Below are positions 53,772-63,468 of a stretch of 64,000 bases of DNA, piece by piece (position 1 is the stretch's first letter; the number at the start of each line of letters is the position of its first letter). Source of the stretch: an uncultured Paracoccaceae bacterium (lineage in GTDB: Bacteria; Pseudomonadota; Alphaproteobacteria; Rhodobacterales; Rhodobacteraceae); NCBI GenBank assembly GCA_947497985.1, contig CANMIX010000017.1:1-64000 (forward strand). Reading direction: 5' to 3'. The notes under the pieces were generated by a model, which was not told the origin of the DNA, searched no databases, and saw only the letters and a program-made list of their open reading frames with translations. Made by a program: the position numbers and the translations under genes.

Positions 53772-54626
53772 TCAGCGGTTCAGGATAACCCGGTGATATC
53801 GGCGCATCAGAAGCAATCCCAGGCCAAGAAGCGCCAGAGAGACAAACAGCACGAAAAGCGGATTGACGTAGGCTGGCTGATAATTGGGATAGACGCCGCT
53901 GCGAAACAATCCGACGATATGTAGCAGCGGGTTGTACCACAGCAGATCCTGCGCTGCCCGCGGCAAATCCTCGTATGTATAAAGGACGCCTGATGCCAGA
54001 AACAGAGGTCGGCTCAGGACGGACCAGATGATGTCCCAGATGGGAAAGAGCCCCATCAATACAGCATTCATCACCCCTACCCCGAGCCCAAACATCATCG
54101 TGAGCATGGCGGCTTCAAGCAGCGGTGGAGCAAACAATTGGGCGCGGCTGTCGATCCCCAGAAGAATGCCGGTGAGCAATAGAAAACCGATCAAAAGATT
54201 GGTGATTGTGTTGAGAGCAAACCGCGCGAGAATGGCATCAATCCAGGTGACTGCCGGATATTTCAGCAAGGGTTTTGAGTAGTTCAGAGCACGCCCAGTC
54301 ATATTCGACAATTGCATGTAGAGATTGAAGGGCAGGTAGCCTGTGGCATAAAACAACAGGAAGCTATTGCCCAGAGAGGGCGTGCGCAGCACCAGTGAAA
54401 ACCCCACCGACAGGAAGATAATCGCGGCCAGCGGCTCTAAAACGGCCCATATATAGCCACCGGGCGTGCGCCCATACCTGGTGGACATCTCCCGAAGCAT
54501 CAACGCAGTGATCGTGCGCAAACTTGCCAGTCTTCGTGGGCCAATCGGTGCAGCACGAGGGCGTTGTGCCGCGGGCAGGGCTGTAGAGCGCGCCGGAGGT
54601 TGAGGCTGGGATTGCAAAGGAGGCAT
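53772..54626 (-). CDS. kpsM: ABC-2 type polysaccharide exporter permease (KpsM-like)
   Basis: A 284-residue permease. The N-terminal 45 residues are Pro/Ala/Arg-rich. The signature LMLREMSTRYGRTPGGYIWAVLEPL of the ABC-2 family begins the membrane domain of six hydrophobic segments, ending with LLMRRYHRVILNR. It exports capsular polysaccharide with the KpsT ATPase. Unusually, it reads leftward while kpsE and kpsT read rightward, across a 108-bp divergent region. Confidence 0.9.
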   Translation of the reverse strand: MPPLQSQPQPPARSTALPAAQRPRAAPIGPRRLASLRTITALMLREMSTRYGRTPGGYIWAVLEPLAAIIFLSVGFSLVLRTPSLGNSFLLFYATGYLPFNLYMQLSNMTGRALNYSKPLLKYPAVTWIDAILARFALNTITNLLIGFLLLTGILLGIDSRAQLFAPPLLEAAMLTMMFGLGVGVMNAVLMGLFPIWDIIWSVLSRPLFLASGVLYTYEDLPRAAQDLLWYNPLLHIVGLFRSGVYPNYQPAYVNPLFVLFVSLALLGLGLLLMRRYHRVILNR

Positions 54627-54734
54627 AGCAGGGAAATCGGTCCGTTTGAACGCTTGTGAAGCAGGCGTGTTCCATAGATACTATGCGGGAAGAAAAGGGC
54701 AAATAGAAATAGGCCTCAGGTCGGGACAGGCATA
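54627..54734. promoter_or_regulatory. Divergent promoter region, kpsM / kpsE
   Basis: A 108-base gap separates divergent kpsM and kpsE, so shared control is likely. No strong palindrome was seen. Confidence 0.4.
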
Positions 54735-56126
54735 ATGAGTGAGTCGGACAACGCTGCAGATGAAGCGGCCCTCAAAGCGCGGCGGCGTGCCCGTAACAAG
54801 GGGCGGCAGCAGGCTCCGCATGGTGGAGGAGGGAAAGCCCGACCGGCCGCGGCGCAGAACCGAGCGAAACGTAACGGCCCAAAAGCCCAAGGGGCAGTGC
54901 GCGCGCGCCGTACCGCGGGTAATCAAGCGGTGGCAAACGCGGGGGACGCAAAACCATCCCTGCCTTCTAAGGCGGGGCCGGCGCGCATGCGGCGGCGGCA
55001 CTGGGGGCTGGTTGCTTCATTTATCGCTCTGGTCTTGGCCCCGCTGATCCTGGCCTGCTGGTATCTCTGGGCCGTGGCCGAGGATCAATATTATTCGACT
55101 GCTGGCTTTATTGTACGCAGCCAGGAAAGCAGTGGCGCCACGGATCTTTTGGGGGGATTGGCGCAATTTTCAGGCGGCAGTACCGCGTCTGACAGTGACA
55201 TCCTTTATGAGTTTATCCAAAGCCGCAACATCGTGACCGCGGTGGAGGAAACCGTGGGGTTGCGGGACCATTTTAGCGCCTATTGGGACAGGGATCCGGT
55301 GTTTGCGCTTTGGCCTGATGCAAGCCTTGAGGATCTGGATTGGTATTGGCAACGTATCCTGTCGGTCTCTTATGATGCAGGGTCTGGGCTGACTGAATTG
55401 CGGGTTGTCGCCTACGAGCCAGAGATGGCGCGCGCGATCCTGAATGCGGTTGTGGCAGAGAGCCAGGCTCAGATCAACGCATTGAACGAACAGGCGCGGG
55501 CGGATGCTCTGGGCTATGCGCAGGCGGATCTGGAGGAGGCGCTGGCGCGTCTGAAGGGTGCGCGCGAGGAACTCACGGCGTTTCGAACCCGGACCCGGAT
55601 TGTCGATCCGGAAGCCGATATTCAGGGTCGTATGGGGGTGATGAACACGTTGCAGCAGCAATTGGCCGAAGCGCTTATCGAATATGATCTGATGCGAGGC
55701 AGCCTGCTGGAAGGGGATCTGCGATTAAAAACCGCCAAATCGCGTATTGATGTGATCCGGGATCGGCTGGTCTCTGAGCGGGGCAATTTCACGGTCGCGG
55801 GCGTTGCTCCCAGGGAGACGTCTGAGGAAGGGCAAACAAGGGCGCAAAGCGATGATTATCCGCAGCTCATTGCCGAATATGAGCGGCTGAACGTGGACCT
55901 GCAATATGCTGAGGAAACCTATCGCGCGGCGCTCACCGCGCTGGAGGTTGCCCGCCATGAGGCGGCCCGTCAGAGCCGCTATCTGGCCACCTATATTACC
56001 CCAACTTTGGCGCAAGACAGCGAATATCCGAACCGCCCGCTGGCGGCAGGGTTGATTGTGCTGTTCATGCTGTTGAGTTGGTCGATAATCGTGCTGATCT
56101 ATTATTCCATCCGCGACCGCAGCTGA
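54735..56126 (+). CDS. kpsE: KpsE-like capsule export inner-membrane protein
   Basis: A 463-residue PCP-3 type protein. A 90-residue cytoplasmic N-terminus very rich in Arg, Lys and Ala is followed by a first membrane helix (WGLVASFIALVLAPLILAC), the motif DQYYSTAGFIVRSQE, a long coiled-coil region, and a second helix at the C-terminus (LAAGLIVLFMLLSWSIIVLI). It spans the periplasm between KpsMT and an outer-membrane OPX protein. The long basic N-terminus is an unusual extension that may interact with other proteins. Confidence 0.88.
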   Translation: MSESDNAADEAALKARRRARNKGRQQAPHGGGGKARPAAAQNRAKRNGPKAQGAVRARRTAGNQAVANAGDAKPSLPSKAGPARMRRRHWGLVASFIALVLAPLILACWYLWAVAEDQYYSTAGFIVRSQESSGATDLLGGLAQFSGGSTASDSDILYEFIQSRNIVTAVEETVGLRDHFSAYWDRDPVFALWPDASLEDLDWYWQRILSVSYDAGSGLTELRVVAYEPEMARAILNAVVAESQAQINALNEQARADALGYAQADLEEALARLKGAREELTAFRTRTRIVDPEADIQGRMGVMNTLQQQLAEALIEYDLMRGSLLEGDLRLKTAKSRIDVIRDRLVSERGNFTVAGVAPRETSEEGQTRAQSDDYPQLIAEYERLNVDLQYAEETYRAALTALEVARHEAARQSRYLATYITPTLAQDSEYPNRPLAAGLIVLFMLLSWSIIVLIYYSIRDRS

Positions 56127-56139
56127 TCGGGGCAGGGCG

Positions 56140-56793
56140 ATGATACAGCTGGAGAACCTCAGCAAAAGCTTCTGGTTTCGCGGGCAGCGTAAGACCATCA
56201 TTAACAATTTGAACCTGACCCTGCCCACAGGCCGCTCTTTGGCATTGCTGGGGCGCAACGGGGCTGGGAAGTCGACCCTTTTGGAAATCGTCGCTGGTCT
56301 TCAGCGCCCGGACAGCGGGCGGGTGATCAGCGATGGCAGTGTTTCCTGGCCGGTTGGATTGCGGTCAGCCTTTCACAATGATCTTTCGGGGGCCGAGAAT
56401 GTGCGCTTTGTTGCACGTATCTACGGGGTCGATTGCGATGAGCTGCTGGATTTTGTGCAGGATTTTGCCGAATTGGGGCATCATTTCCATATGCCCATGC
56501 GCAGCTACTCGTCTGGCATGCGCTCGCGGGTGACGTTTGGGACCTCGATGGGGATTCATTTCGACACTTATCTGGTGGATGAGGTGACGGCGGCAGGGGA
56601 TGCGGCTTTTAAACGGAAAAGCCGCGAAGTTTTTGCCGATCGCATGGCGCATTCGGGGGCCATTATGGTGAACCACTCGATGCGTGCCATCCGCGAATAC
56701 TGTGACTCTGGACTGGTTCTTGAGGCGGGCAGGGTGCAGTATTTCGATGACCTGGATGAGGCGATCGAGGTTCATGAAGCGATGTTGAGCTGA
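56140..56793 (+). CDS. kpsT: KpsT-like ABC transporter ATP-binding protein
   Basis: A 217-residue ATPase: Walker A GRNGAGKST near residue 43, signature YSSGMRSRVTFGTSM (the KpsT form SSGMRSR), Walker B TYLVDEVTAAGD, and a switch histidine in VNHSM. It powers export of the capsule with the KpsM permease. It follows kpsE after 13 bases. Confidence 0.93.
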   Translation: MIQLENLSKSFWFRGQRKTIINNLNLTLPTGRSLALLGRNGAGKSTLLEIVAGLQRPDSGRVISDGSVSWPVGLRSAFHNDLSGAENVRFVARIYGVDCDELLDFVQDFAELGHHFHMPMRSYSSGMRSRVTFGTSMGIHFDTYLVDEVTAAGDAAFKRKSREVFADRMAHSGAIMVNHSMRAIREYCDSGLVLEAGRVQYFDDLDEAIEVHEAMLS

Positions 56794-56858
56794 GGGGGAT
56801 TTCAGGGCGCGGCAGGTTAAGGGATGTCAAAATATGAACTTGAGTTGCAGGATCTGCA

Positions 56859-57716
56859 GTGTCTGCGCACCGAACAGACTTTGTCGTCAGACGATCCGTT
56901 GACAGCTCTCCAAACTGTGATGTAGTCCTTCAGGGACCCCAATTTCTTGGCGAAAAGATTGTCTATATGCTTTCCCCGAATTCTCCTGAAATAGTTTTTA
57001 AACAACGCTTTAATCCGTCCGATGTCGCGGAACGCTCCTATTACGATGACAATGACATCTGCCTCTTTATGCATATTCCAAAAACCGCCGGAACGTCGGT
57101 TGGCAAGGCGTTGCAGGCGAGCTTTGATGTATTTCATTCGGTGGCCTGGACGCATGTCGGGAAATCCTTCCGTGCCAAGACAAAAAAGGCGCTTTATGCG
57201 CGCACACGGTCTGCTCAGCGGCAAGTTCTGATGGGGCATTTCAGCTGGATTGAAGTGCAATATTGGAAAAACCAAGAATTGCCGATCAAGCTGGCGACAA
57301 TCATTCGCGACCCATTGGCGCGTTTTGTTTCCAACTACAACTACAACTGTTCTTCCAGCCATCCTCTAAATGGCCAGTTTCGGGAGCGTTTCCCGAATAT
57401 GGAGGCTTACGCCCGGCAGCTTGAGAGCGATCATCAGCTCAATGTGATGATTGGGGCGTTCTATTCTTTTGACCACGCGCTGGAGCTGCTGTGTAAATAT
57501 TACACCTTCATTGGTGTGACCGAACATCTTGGTGCCAGCCTGGACCACCTGCGTCTCAGCCATGGGTTCGAAAATAACGTTGTTGAATACAGAGAAAATA
57601 CCGCATCGAGACCCACGGCTGTGGCCGACGTGAGTGACGCTGTGCGCAATATTGTTCTGGAGCGTAGCCACAATGATATCCGGCTACATAAGTTGATTAT
57701 GTCCTTTTATTCGTGA
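56859..57716 (+). CDS. Sulfotransferase family 2-like protein
   Basis: A frame of 285 residues. The PAPS-binding loop is ICLFMHIPKTAGTSVGKAL near residue 70, and the second binding region is LATIIRDPLARFVSNYNY (R-D-P-R...S). This is the HS2ST/sulfotransfer_2 pattern, which sulfates polysaccharides. The start is uncertain: GTG at 56859 or ATG at 56967. An overlapping frame at 56824-56925 starts with ATG and reads MSKYELELQDLQ but stops early, so a frameshift near the 5' end is possible. The stop overlaps the next frame (GTGA). The base composition appears lower in GC than in the Kps genes. Confidence 0.75.
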   Translation: MSAHRTDFVVRRSVDSSPNCDVVLQGPQFLGEKIVYMLSPNSPEIVFKQRFNPSDVAERSYYDDNDICLFMHIPKTAGTSVGKALQASFDVFHSVAWTHVGKSFRAKTKKALYARTRSAQRQVLMGHFSWIEVQYWKNQELPIKLATIIRDPLARFVSNYNYNCSSSHPLNGQFRERFPNMEAYARQLESDHQLNVMIGAFYSFDHALELLCKYYTFIGVTEHLGASLDHLRLSHGFENNVVEYRENTASRPTAVADVSDAVRNIVLERSHNDIRLHKLIMSFYS

Positions 57717-57724
57717 GTGTTCCC

Positions 57725-59371
57725 ATGTCTTCAGCCCCCGTTCCTCAGACTGCTGTGACCTCACAAGATGGCGGTGAAGAGCAGCATTTGCAGAGCGAAC
57801 TCGCAGAGGTCCGCTATATTTTCGAAACGCTGTATCCGGGGCGCCCGCTTGAGACACATCTGTGGTGGGACCACAGCCCAGTTCCGACACCGGATATTCT
57901 GGGGCCTGATGCGGGAACCTCGCCTGAACATCTGGGACTGAGCTTTCTGGGGATGAAACTCCTGGGCGACAAAAACGGGACGTTGGAAGGCAAACGCCTG
58001 CACATCACAATTCCAAAGCGGCCGACACCGGGCGAGTTGCAAGACCATTATACGGCCTGGATGCAGCGGCCGCGCCTCTATCGCAATATCTTCAAACTGT
58101 CGCCGACTTTGTTTGAACATGGTAAATACCGTGTCGAACGCCGTCAGGCTGAGGAATGCACCCAAAGGCACGGGTTTTTAAAGCTGAAATTGTCGCGCAA
58201 TATCCGCTTTGATGCGCTCTCGGAGCAGATGCCTGCCACCAAAGCCCCTGCGATTTTGATCGGGTTTCACTGGCTTGAGGTGGGCGGGGCAGAGAACCTC
58301 GCGTTTGATACCGTCAATTGGGCGCTGAAAGCCGGGCTACGGGTGTTTGTAATCGCTGACCGTAGCGGCGCACAACGTGCGGCCCATAAGCTGCCGGATC
58401 ACCCGGATTTGCACTTTCTGCGCACCGACCGCTACCTGCCGCGCCATTTGTATCCGGCGTTTCTGCGTCAGCTGGCGCAGCGGGAAAACATCGTGGCCAC
58501 CCATAACCACCATTGTACGATCCTCTATGAATGCCTGCCGAGCCTGAAGGCGCATTTCCCAGATATGCTGCATATAGATTCAACACATATCACCGAATAC
58601 GCGGATGCAGGTTATCCACGTATTTCGGGGGTCTGGACGAATTATATTGATGTGCATCATGTCATTAGTGACGATCTCAAGGCGTTTTACGAACGGCATT
58701 TCAAGGTTGGATCCAAAGTGAAAGTTGGGCGTCTTCTGTCGCCCGAGGTGAGAAAATCCACACCTTTGGAGCCGCGTGTCGGGGTGAACCGCAGCTTCTG
58801 TCGTGTCGCTTTTGTGGGACGGATGGTGCACCAGAAACGTCCTATCCTGGCCATTGAGATCATGCAGCGCCTGATGCGCTGGGGGCAGGGGCAAGGGATT
58901 GAATTTGCTTTTGAAGTGGTTGGCGAGGGGCCTTACCTTGAGGTGATCGAGCATATGCTGCGCCGCTACCGGATGAGCCATGTCACCAATGTGCACGCCG
59001 CTGGCACTGATGTGCCAGCACTGTTGGCAAAAAGTGATGTGGTGCTGATGCCTTCGGCAAATGAAGGGTTGGCGCTGGTCTGTTATGAAGCCATCGGGGA
59101 AGGCTGCGTTCCGGTGACAACCGATGTGGGCGCGCAGAGTGAGATTGTCCCTAAAGCCGCATTGGTGGACCGGGCACCGTTTCGAACCGTGTCGCAATCG
59201 GTTGACGTTGTGCAGCGCCTTTTGACGGACGATCAGTTCCGCAGTGATGTCTGCGAAGAGATGCGGGCAAAGTTCGACAAGCTGCGCAATGACACGTTGG
59301 CAGAAGAGTTGTTGATGCCGATCTATCAAGAACTTGCGCAACCGGCAAAAGATCAAATGGCGGCAGAATGA
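57725..59371 (+). CDS. Glycosyltransferase family 4 with long N-terminal extension
   Basis: About 548 residues. Residues from about 180 onward are a GT-B glycosyltransferase: ILIGFHWLEVGGAENLAFDTV, VATHNHHCTILYECLPSL, VAFVGRMVHQKRPILAIEIM, VVGEGPYLEVIEHML, and the E-x7-E region SANEGLALVCYEAIGEGCVPV. The first 180 residues contain ETHLWWDHSPVPTPD and RPRLYRNIFKLSPTLFEHGKYRVERR, an extra domain that I do not recognise. It is within the capsule gene run. A GTG 12 bases upstream that overlaps the sulfotransferase stop is an alternative start. Confidence 0.85.
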   Translation: MSSAPVPQTAVTSQDGGEEQHLQSELAEVRYIFETLYPGRPLETHLWWDHSPVPTPDILGPDAGTSPEHLGLSFLGMKLLGDKNGTLEGKRLHITIPKRPTPGELQDHYTAWMQRPRLYRNIFKLSPTLFEHGKYRVERRQAEECTQRHGFLKLKLSRNIRFDALSEQMPATKAPAILIGFHWLEVGGAENLAFDTVNWALKAGLRVFVIADRSGAQRAAHKLPDHPDLHFLRTDRYLPRHLYPAFLRQLAQRENIVATHNHHCTILYECLPSLKAHFPDMLHIDSTHITEYADAGYPRISGVWTNYIDVHHVISDDLKAFYERHFKVGSKVKVGRLLSPEVRKSTPLEPRVGVNRSFCRVAFVGRMVHQKRPILAIEIMQRLMRWGQGQGIEFAFEVVGEGPYLEVIEHMLRRYRMSHVTNVHAAGTDVPALLAKSDVVLMPSANEGLALVCYEAIGEGCVPVTTDVGAQSEIVPKAALVDRAPFRTVSQSVDVVQRLLTDDQFRSDVCEEMRAKFDKLRNDTLAEELLMPIYQELAQPAKDQMAAE

Positions 59372-59480
59372 TCCTCTGTGAGGTGGCGCCCAAAGCGACC
59401 TTCCTTTTTGCATGTCGGAAAGCAGGTAATCGACCGACCCCTTTCTCTTCTCTCACCTTAAAACATGAGTGACCCCTTAT

Positions 59481-60383
59481 ATGAGCCTTGGAACATCAAC
59501 CGCTGCCGTCATCGTTACCTTTAACCGCTGTGGCAAGCTGCGGCTTGTGATGGACGCTTTGCTGAAACAAAGCCGAATGCCTGACCGGATTTTTGTGATC
59601 GACAATGCCTCCACCGATGAAACGGCTGAGTATCTGCAGGCGATGGAACAGGAGCACGCCCTGATCCAACACGTGCGGTTGCCGAAGAATATCGGCGGGG
59701 CCGGTGGTTTTTATGAAGGTACAAAAATCGCTTATGAAGAAGGCTATGATTATATCTGGCTCAGCGATGATGATGCCTACCCTGAACCGTCGGCACTGGA
59801 GCTGTTGGTCCATGGGATCCGTGATTTCCAGGATAAGTATTCCTGGCGCCCATCGTTTGCCTGTTCCGCGGTTAAATGGACCGATCGGGATCTGTGCGAG
59901 ATGAACACGCCGACACCGGTCTGGGATTGGCCGCGGTTTTATTCAGCCGAAACCCCTTATTTTCTGGTGGGATCCTGTTCTTTTGTTTCGGTTCTGGTGC
60001 CCCGCTGGGCGGTTCAGACCCATGGCTACCCGATCAAGGATTATTTTATCTGGTATGACGATGCGGAATATACCCAGCGTCTGGCCCAATCCTATCCGGG
60101 GATTTACTGCCCCGAGAGTATCGTGATCCACGATGTGCCTGAAAACAAAGGCGTAAACTACGAGCTGGTGAACGAAAACAACATCTGGAAATTCCGCTAT
60201 GGCGCCCGCAACGAGGCCTCCTATCGACGCCGCAAACAAGGCGCGCTTGGGGTGGCTATGTTTGTCTATGGGGTCTGGAAGCAGATGCGCGCAGGCAATG
60301 TGGAACGGCGCCATCGTATCGATATCCTGCGTGCCATCTGGAAGGGTGTTCGTTTCACGCCCAAAATTGAATACCCAGGGTAA
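59481..60383 (+). CDS. Glycosyltransferase family 2 (GlfT-like)
   Basis: About 300 residues: VIVTFNRCGKLRLVMDALLKQ, FVIDNASTDETAEYL, NIGGAGGFYEGTKIA, YIWLSDDDAYPEPSAL, and the acceptor-side DYFIWYDDAEYTQRL. It is the second GT2 in this capsule cluster with the GGAGGF and DDDAYP motifs, suggesting the same donor class, most likely UDP-galactofuranose given the mutase gene 1.9 kb downstream. A GTG four codons upstream is possible. Confidence 0.88.
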   Translation: MSLGTSTAAVIVTFNRCGKLRLVMDALLKQSRMPDRIFVIDNASTDETAEYLQAMEQEHALIQHVRLPKNIGGAGGFYEGTKIAYEEGYDYIWLSDDDAYPEPSALELLVHGIRDFQDKYSWRPSFACSAVKWTDRDLCEMNTPTPVWDWPRFYSAETPYFLVGSCSFVSVLVPRWAVQTHGYPIKDYFIWYDDAEYTQRLAQSYPGIYCPESIVIHDVPENKGVNYELVNENNIWKFRYGARNEASYRRRKQGALGVAMFVYGVWKQMRAGNVERRHRIDILRAIWKGVRFTPKIEYPG

Positions 60384-60435
60384 CCGGGGCGGACAGCGCC
60401 GTTTGCTTTATAATGCTCTGACAGGACGATAGAAT

Positions 60436-62202
60436 ATGGTCGAAACCTCCCGCACATGCGTTCTGCATATTGGCATGCATAAAACCGGCACATCCTCGGT
60501 GCAGGATACGCTGCATGGGTATGACGATGGTCATTCGCTTTATTGCAAGTTTGATCGGCCAAACCATTCCGTTCCCATGATCACGCTCTTCAAGAAGAAA
60601 CCGGAAGAGTTTCGAGTGCATCGGCAAATGGGGCGCAGTGCACGACAGGTTGAAAGGCTGCGCAAACGCTTTGAACAGCAGCTTAAGGCCTCCATCACAA
60701 AGACCTCGGGGCAGTTGGTGATCTCTGCAGAAGGGTTGGGCCAGCAGCTCACTGCCGAAGAGGTGGCGGATGTGGTGGCCTATTTCCGGGCGCGTTTTGA
60801 TCGTGTGCAGGTGATTGCCTATCTGCGCAGCTTTGAAGATTACGCCGCAAGCGCCTTTCAGGAACATTTGAAATCGGGTGCAGCGAAACTTTTCATCCCC
60901 GCACCTGACTTTCGGGGGCGTTTTGAACCGTGGCTTGAGGCGTTGGAACCGGGTGAGATTGAGTTTGTGCCCTACCAGGGAGATACGGTTACAGATTTTT
61001 GCCGCCGCACCGGTTTAAAGCAGCCTGAAGCCAAAGCACCGCAATCGAATATATCCCTGTCCGGACCTGCGATGGGGCTTTTGTTCTTTTACAATGAAAA
61101 CGCAAAAAGCCCCTTGTTTGGGTCTGAAGAGCGCGTGCAAAACTATAATCGGATGCTGGCCTATCTTCAGGGGATAAAAGGGGAGAAATTCACTTTTTCT
61201 CAGTCGTTTTTGGCCCAGCAAGCAGAAAAGAATGCGGAGGACATTGCGTGGATGGAAGCGGCCTCAGGGCTGAGCCTGCGCAGTGCTAAGGCCGAGGGAT
61301 CACATCCGGTGGGAACGGTGCAAAATATGCGCCGGATAGCTCACCAAAGCCGCAGCCTGTTGGCACAAGACAGCTCGGAAGGGCAGAAAATCCTGCGGCT
61401 CTTGGAGGGGGACAAACGCCAGAAAGGCGGGAAACTGACCCAGGGCTCTGGCATACATTCCTTTCCCTTGTTTGCGCGGCCCAACCTGACCCTGCTTGAC
61501 GATTATATTGTGCGGACAGTGGTGCCCCCGAAAGCGCGCGAGGTGGTTGTTTCATTTGAAGCCGCGGACCCCACGATCCCACGGAACAACCTGCGCCGTG
61601 CCGGCTTTGGCGAGGACTTCCTGCTGGCCAAGGGCTACGCGGTTGTCTCTGTTTTGACAGGCAGCGCAAATTGGTTCCGCGATGGTGAAATTCAGGACTT
61701 TCTGGCCCGGCCAAGGTTGCAGGCGTTCTTGAAGGGGTTTGACCATGTCCAGTGTTATGGCTCCAGCATGGGGGGGTATGGGGCCTGTGCCTTTGCCGAT
61801 CTCTTGGGGGCCGATAACATTGTCGCCCTGCAGCCGGTTTCGACCCTGCGCCATGATCTTGTGCCGTGGGAAGAGCGGTTTCAGGCCAAGCACACCCTCG
61901 ATTGGACGCCAGAGTCTGCCTATTCAGATGCGGTGGAGGGGGCTGTGAGCTGCCCTTCGATCTATGCGTTTTATGATCCACAAGATGAGGATGCACAACA
62001 CGCCAAACGTTTGACGGCGCGTTTGGGGAACCAACGCGTGCATGATATCCAGGTGCCGGGGGCCAAACATGCTGTTCCGCGCTATCTGGCGCGTCATGGC
62101 CTTTTGAAACCGGTGGTTCTCATGGCGTTACGGCGGCGCAAAGCGGAAGCCATCCGGGCGCGCATTGACGCCGCGCTTTTGTCGAATGTGTCAGATCAAT
62201 GA
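60436..62202 (+). CDS. Sulfotransferase-alpha/beta-hydrolase fusion protein
   Basis: A 588-residue two-domain protein. The N-terminal domain (about 1-330) has the PAPS loop VLHIGMHKTGTSS at 9-21 and VQVIAYLRSFEDYAASAFQE as the likely 3'-phosphate region. A linker at about 300-345 precedes an alpha/beta-hydrolase-like C-terminal domain: VVVSFEAAD, FGEDFLLAKGYAVVSVL, the nucleophile elbow YGSSMGGYGA with Ser444, a candidate acid at Asp514 (YAFYDPQDEDA) and His545 in AKHAVPRY. It may sulfate and esterase-trim the capsule, or use the hydrolase as an acyltransferase. The pairing is not a family I recognise. Confidence 0.7.
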   Translation: MVETSRTCVLHIGMHKTGTSSVQDTLHGYDDGHSLYCKFDRPNHSVPMITLFKKKPEEFRVHRQMGRSARQVERLRKRFEQQLKASITKTSGQLVISAEGLGQQLTAEEVADVVAYFRARFDRVQVIAYLRSFEDYAASAFQEHLKSGAAKLFIPAPDFRGRFEPWLEALEPGEIEFVPYQGDTVTDFCRRTGLKQPEAKAPQSNISLSGPAMGLLFFYNENAKSPLFGSEERVQNYNRMLAYLQGIKGEKFTFSQSFLAQQAEKNAEDIAWMEAASGLSLRSAKAEGSHPVGTVQNMRRIAHQSRSLLAQDSSEGQKILRLLEGDKRQKGGKLTQGSGIHSFPLFARPNLTLLDDYIVRTVVPPKAREVVVSFEAADPTIPRNNLRRAGFGEDFLLAKGYAVVSVLTGSANWFRDGEIQDFLARPRLQAFLKGFDHVQCYGSSMGGYGACAFADLLGADNIVALQPVSTLRHDLVPWEERFQAKHTLDWTPESAYSDAVEGAVSCPSIYAFYDPQDEDAQHAKRLTARLGNQRVHDIQVPGAKHAVPRYLARHGLLKPVVLMALRRRKAEAIRARIDAALLSNVSDQ

Positions 62203-62246
62203 TCTTGTACGCAGAGATTAAAACCTACCAAGAAAAACGGAGCTAA

Positions 62247-63422
<1,176 letters not shown>

Positions 63423-63468
63423 GCGGCGGTTGCGCGGTCTCGCGAGGGCCTGCAAATGGGGGTAATAC

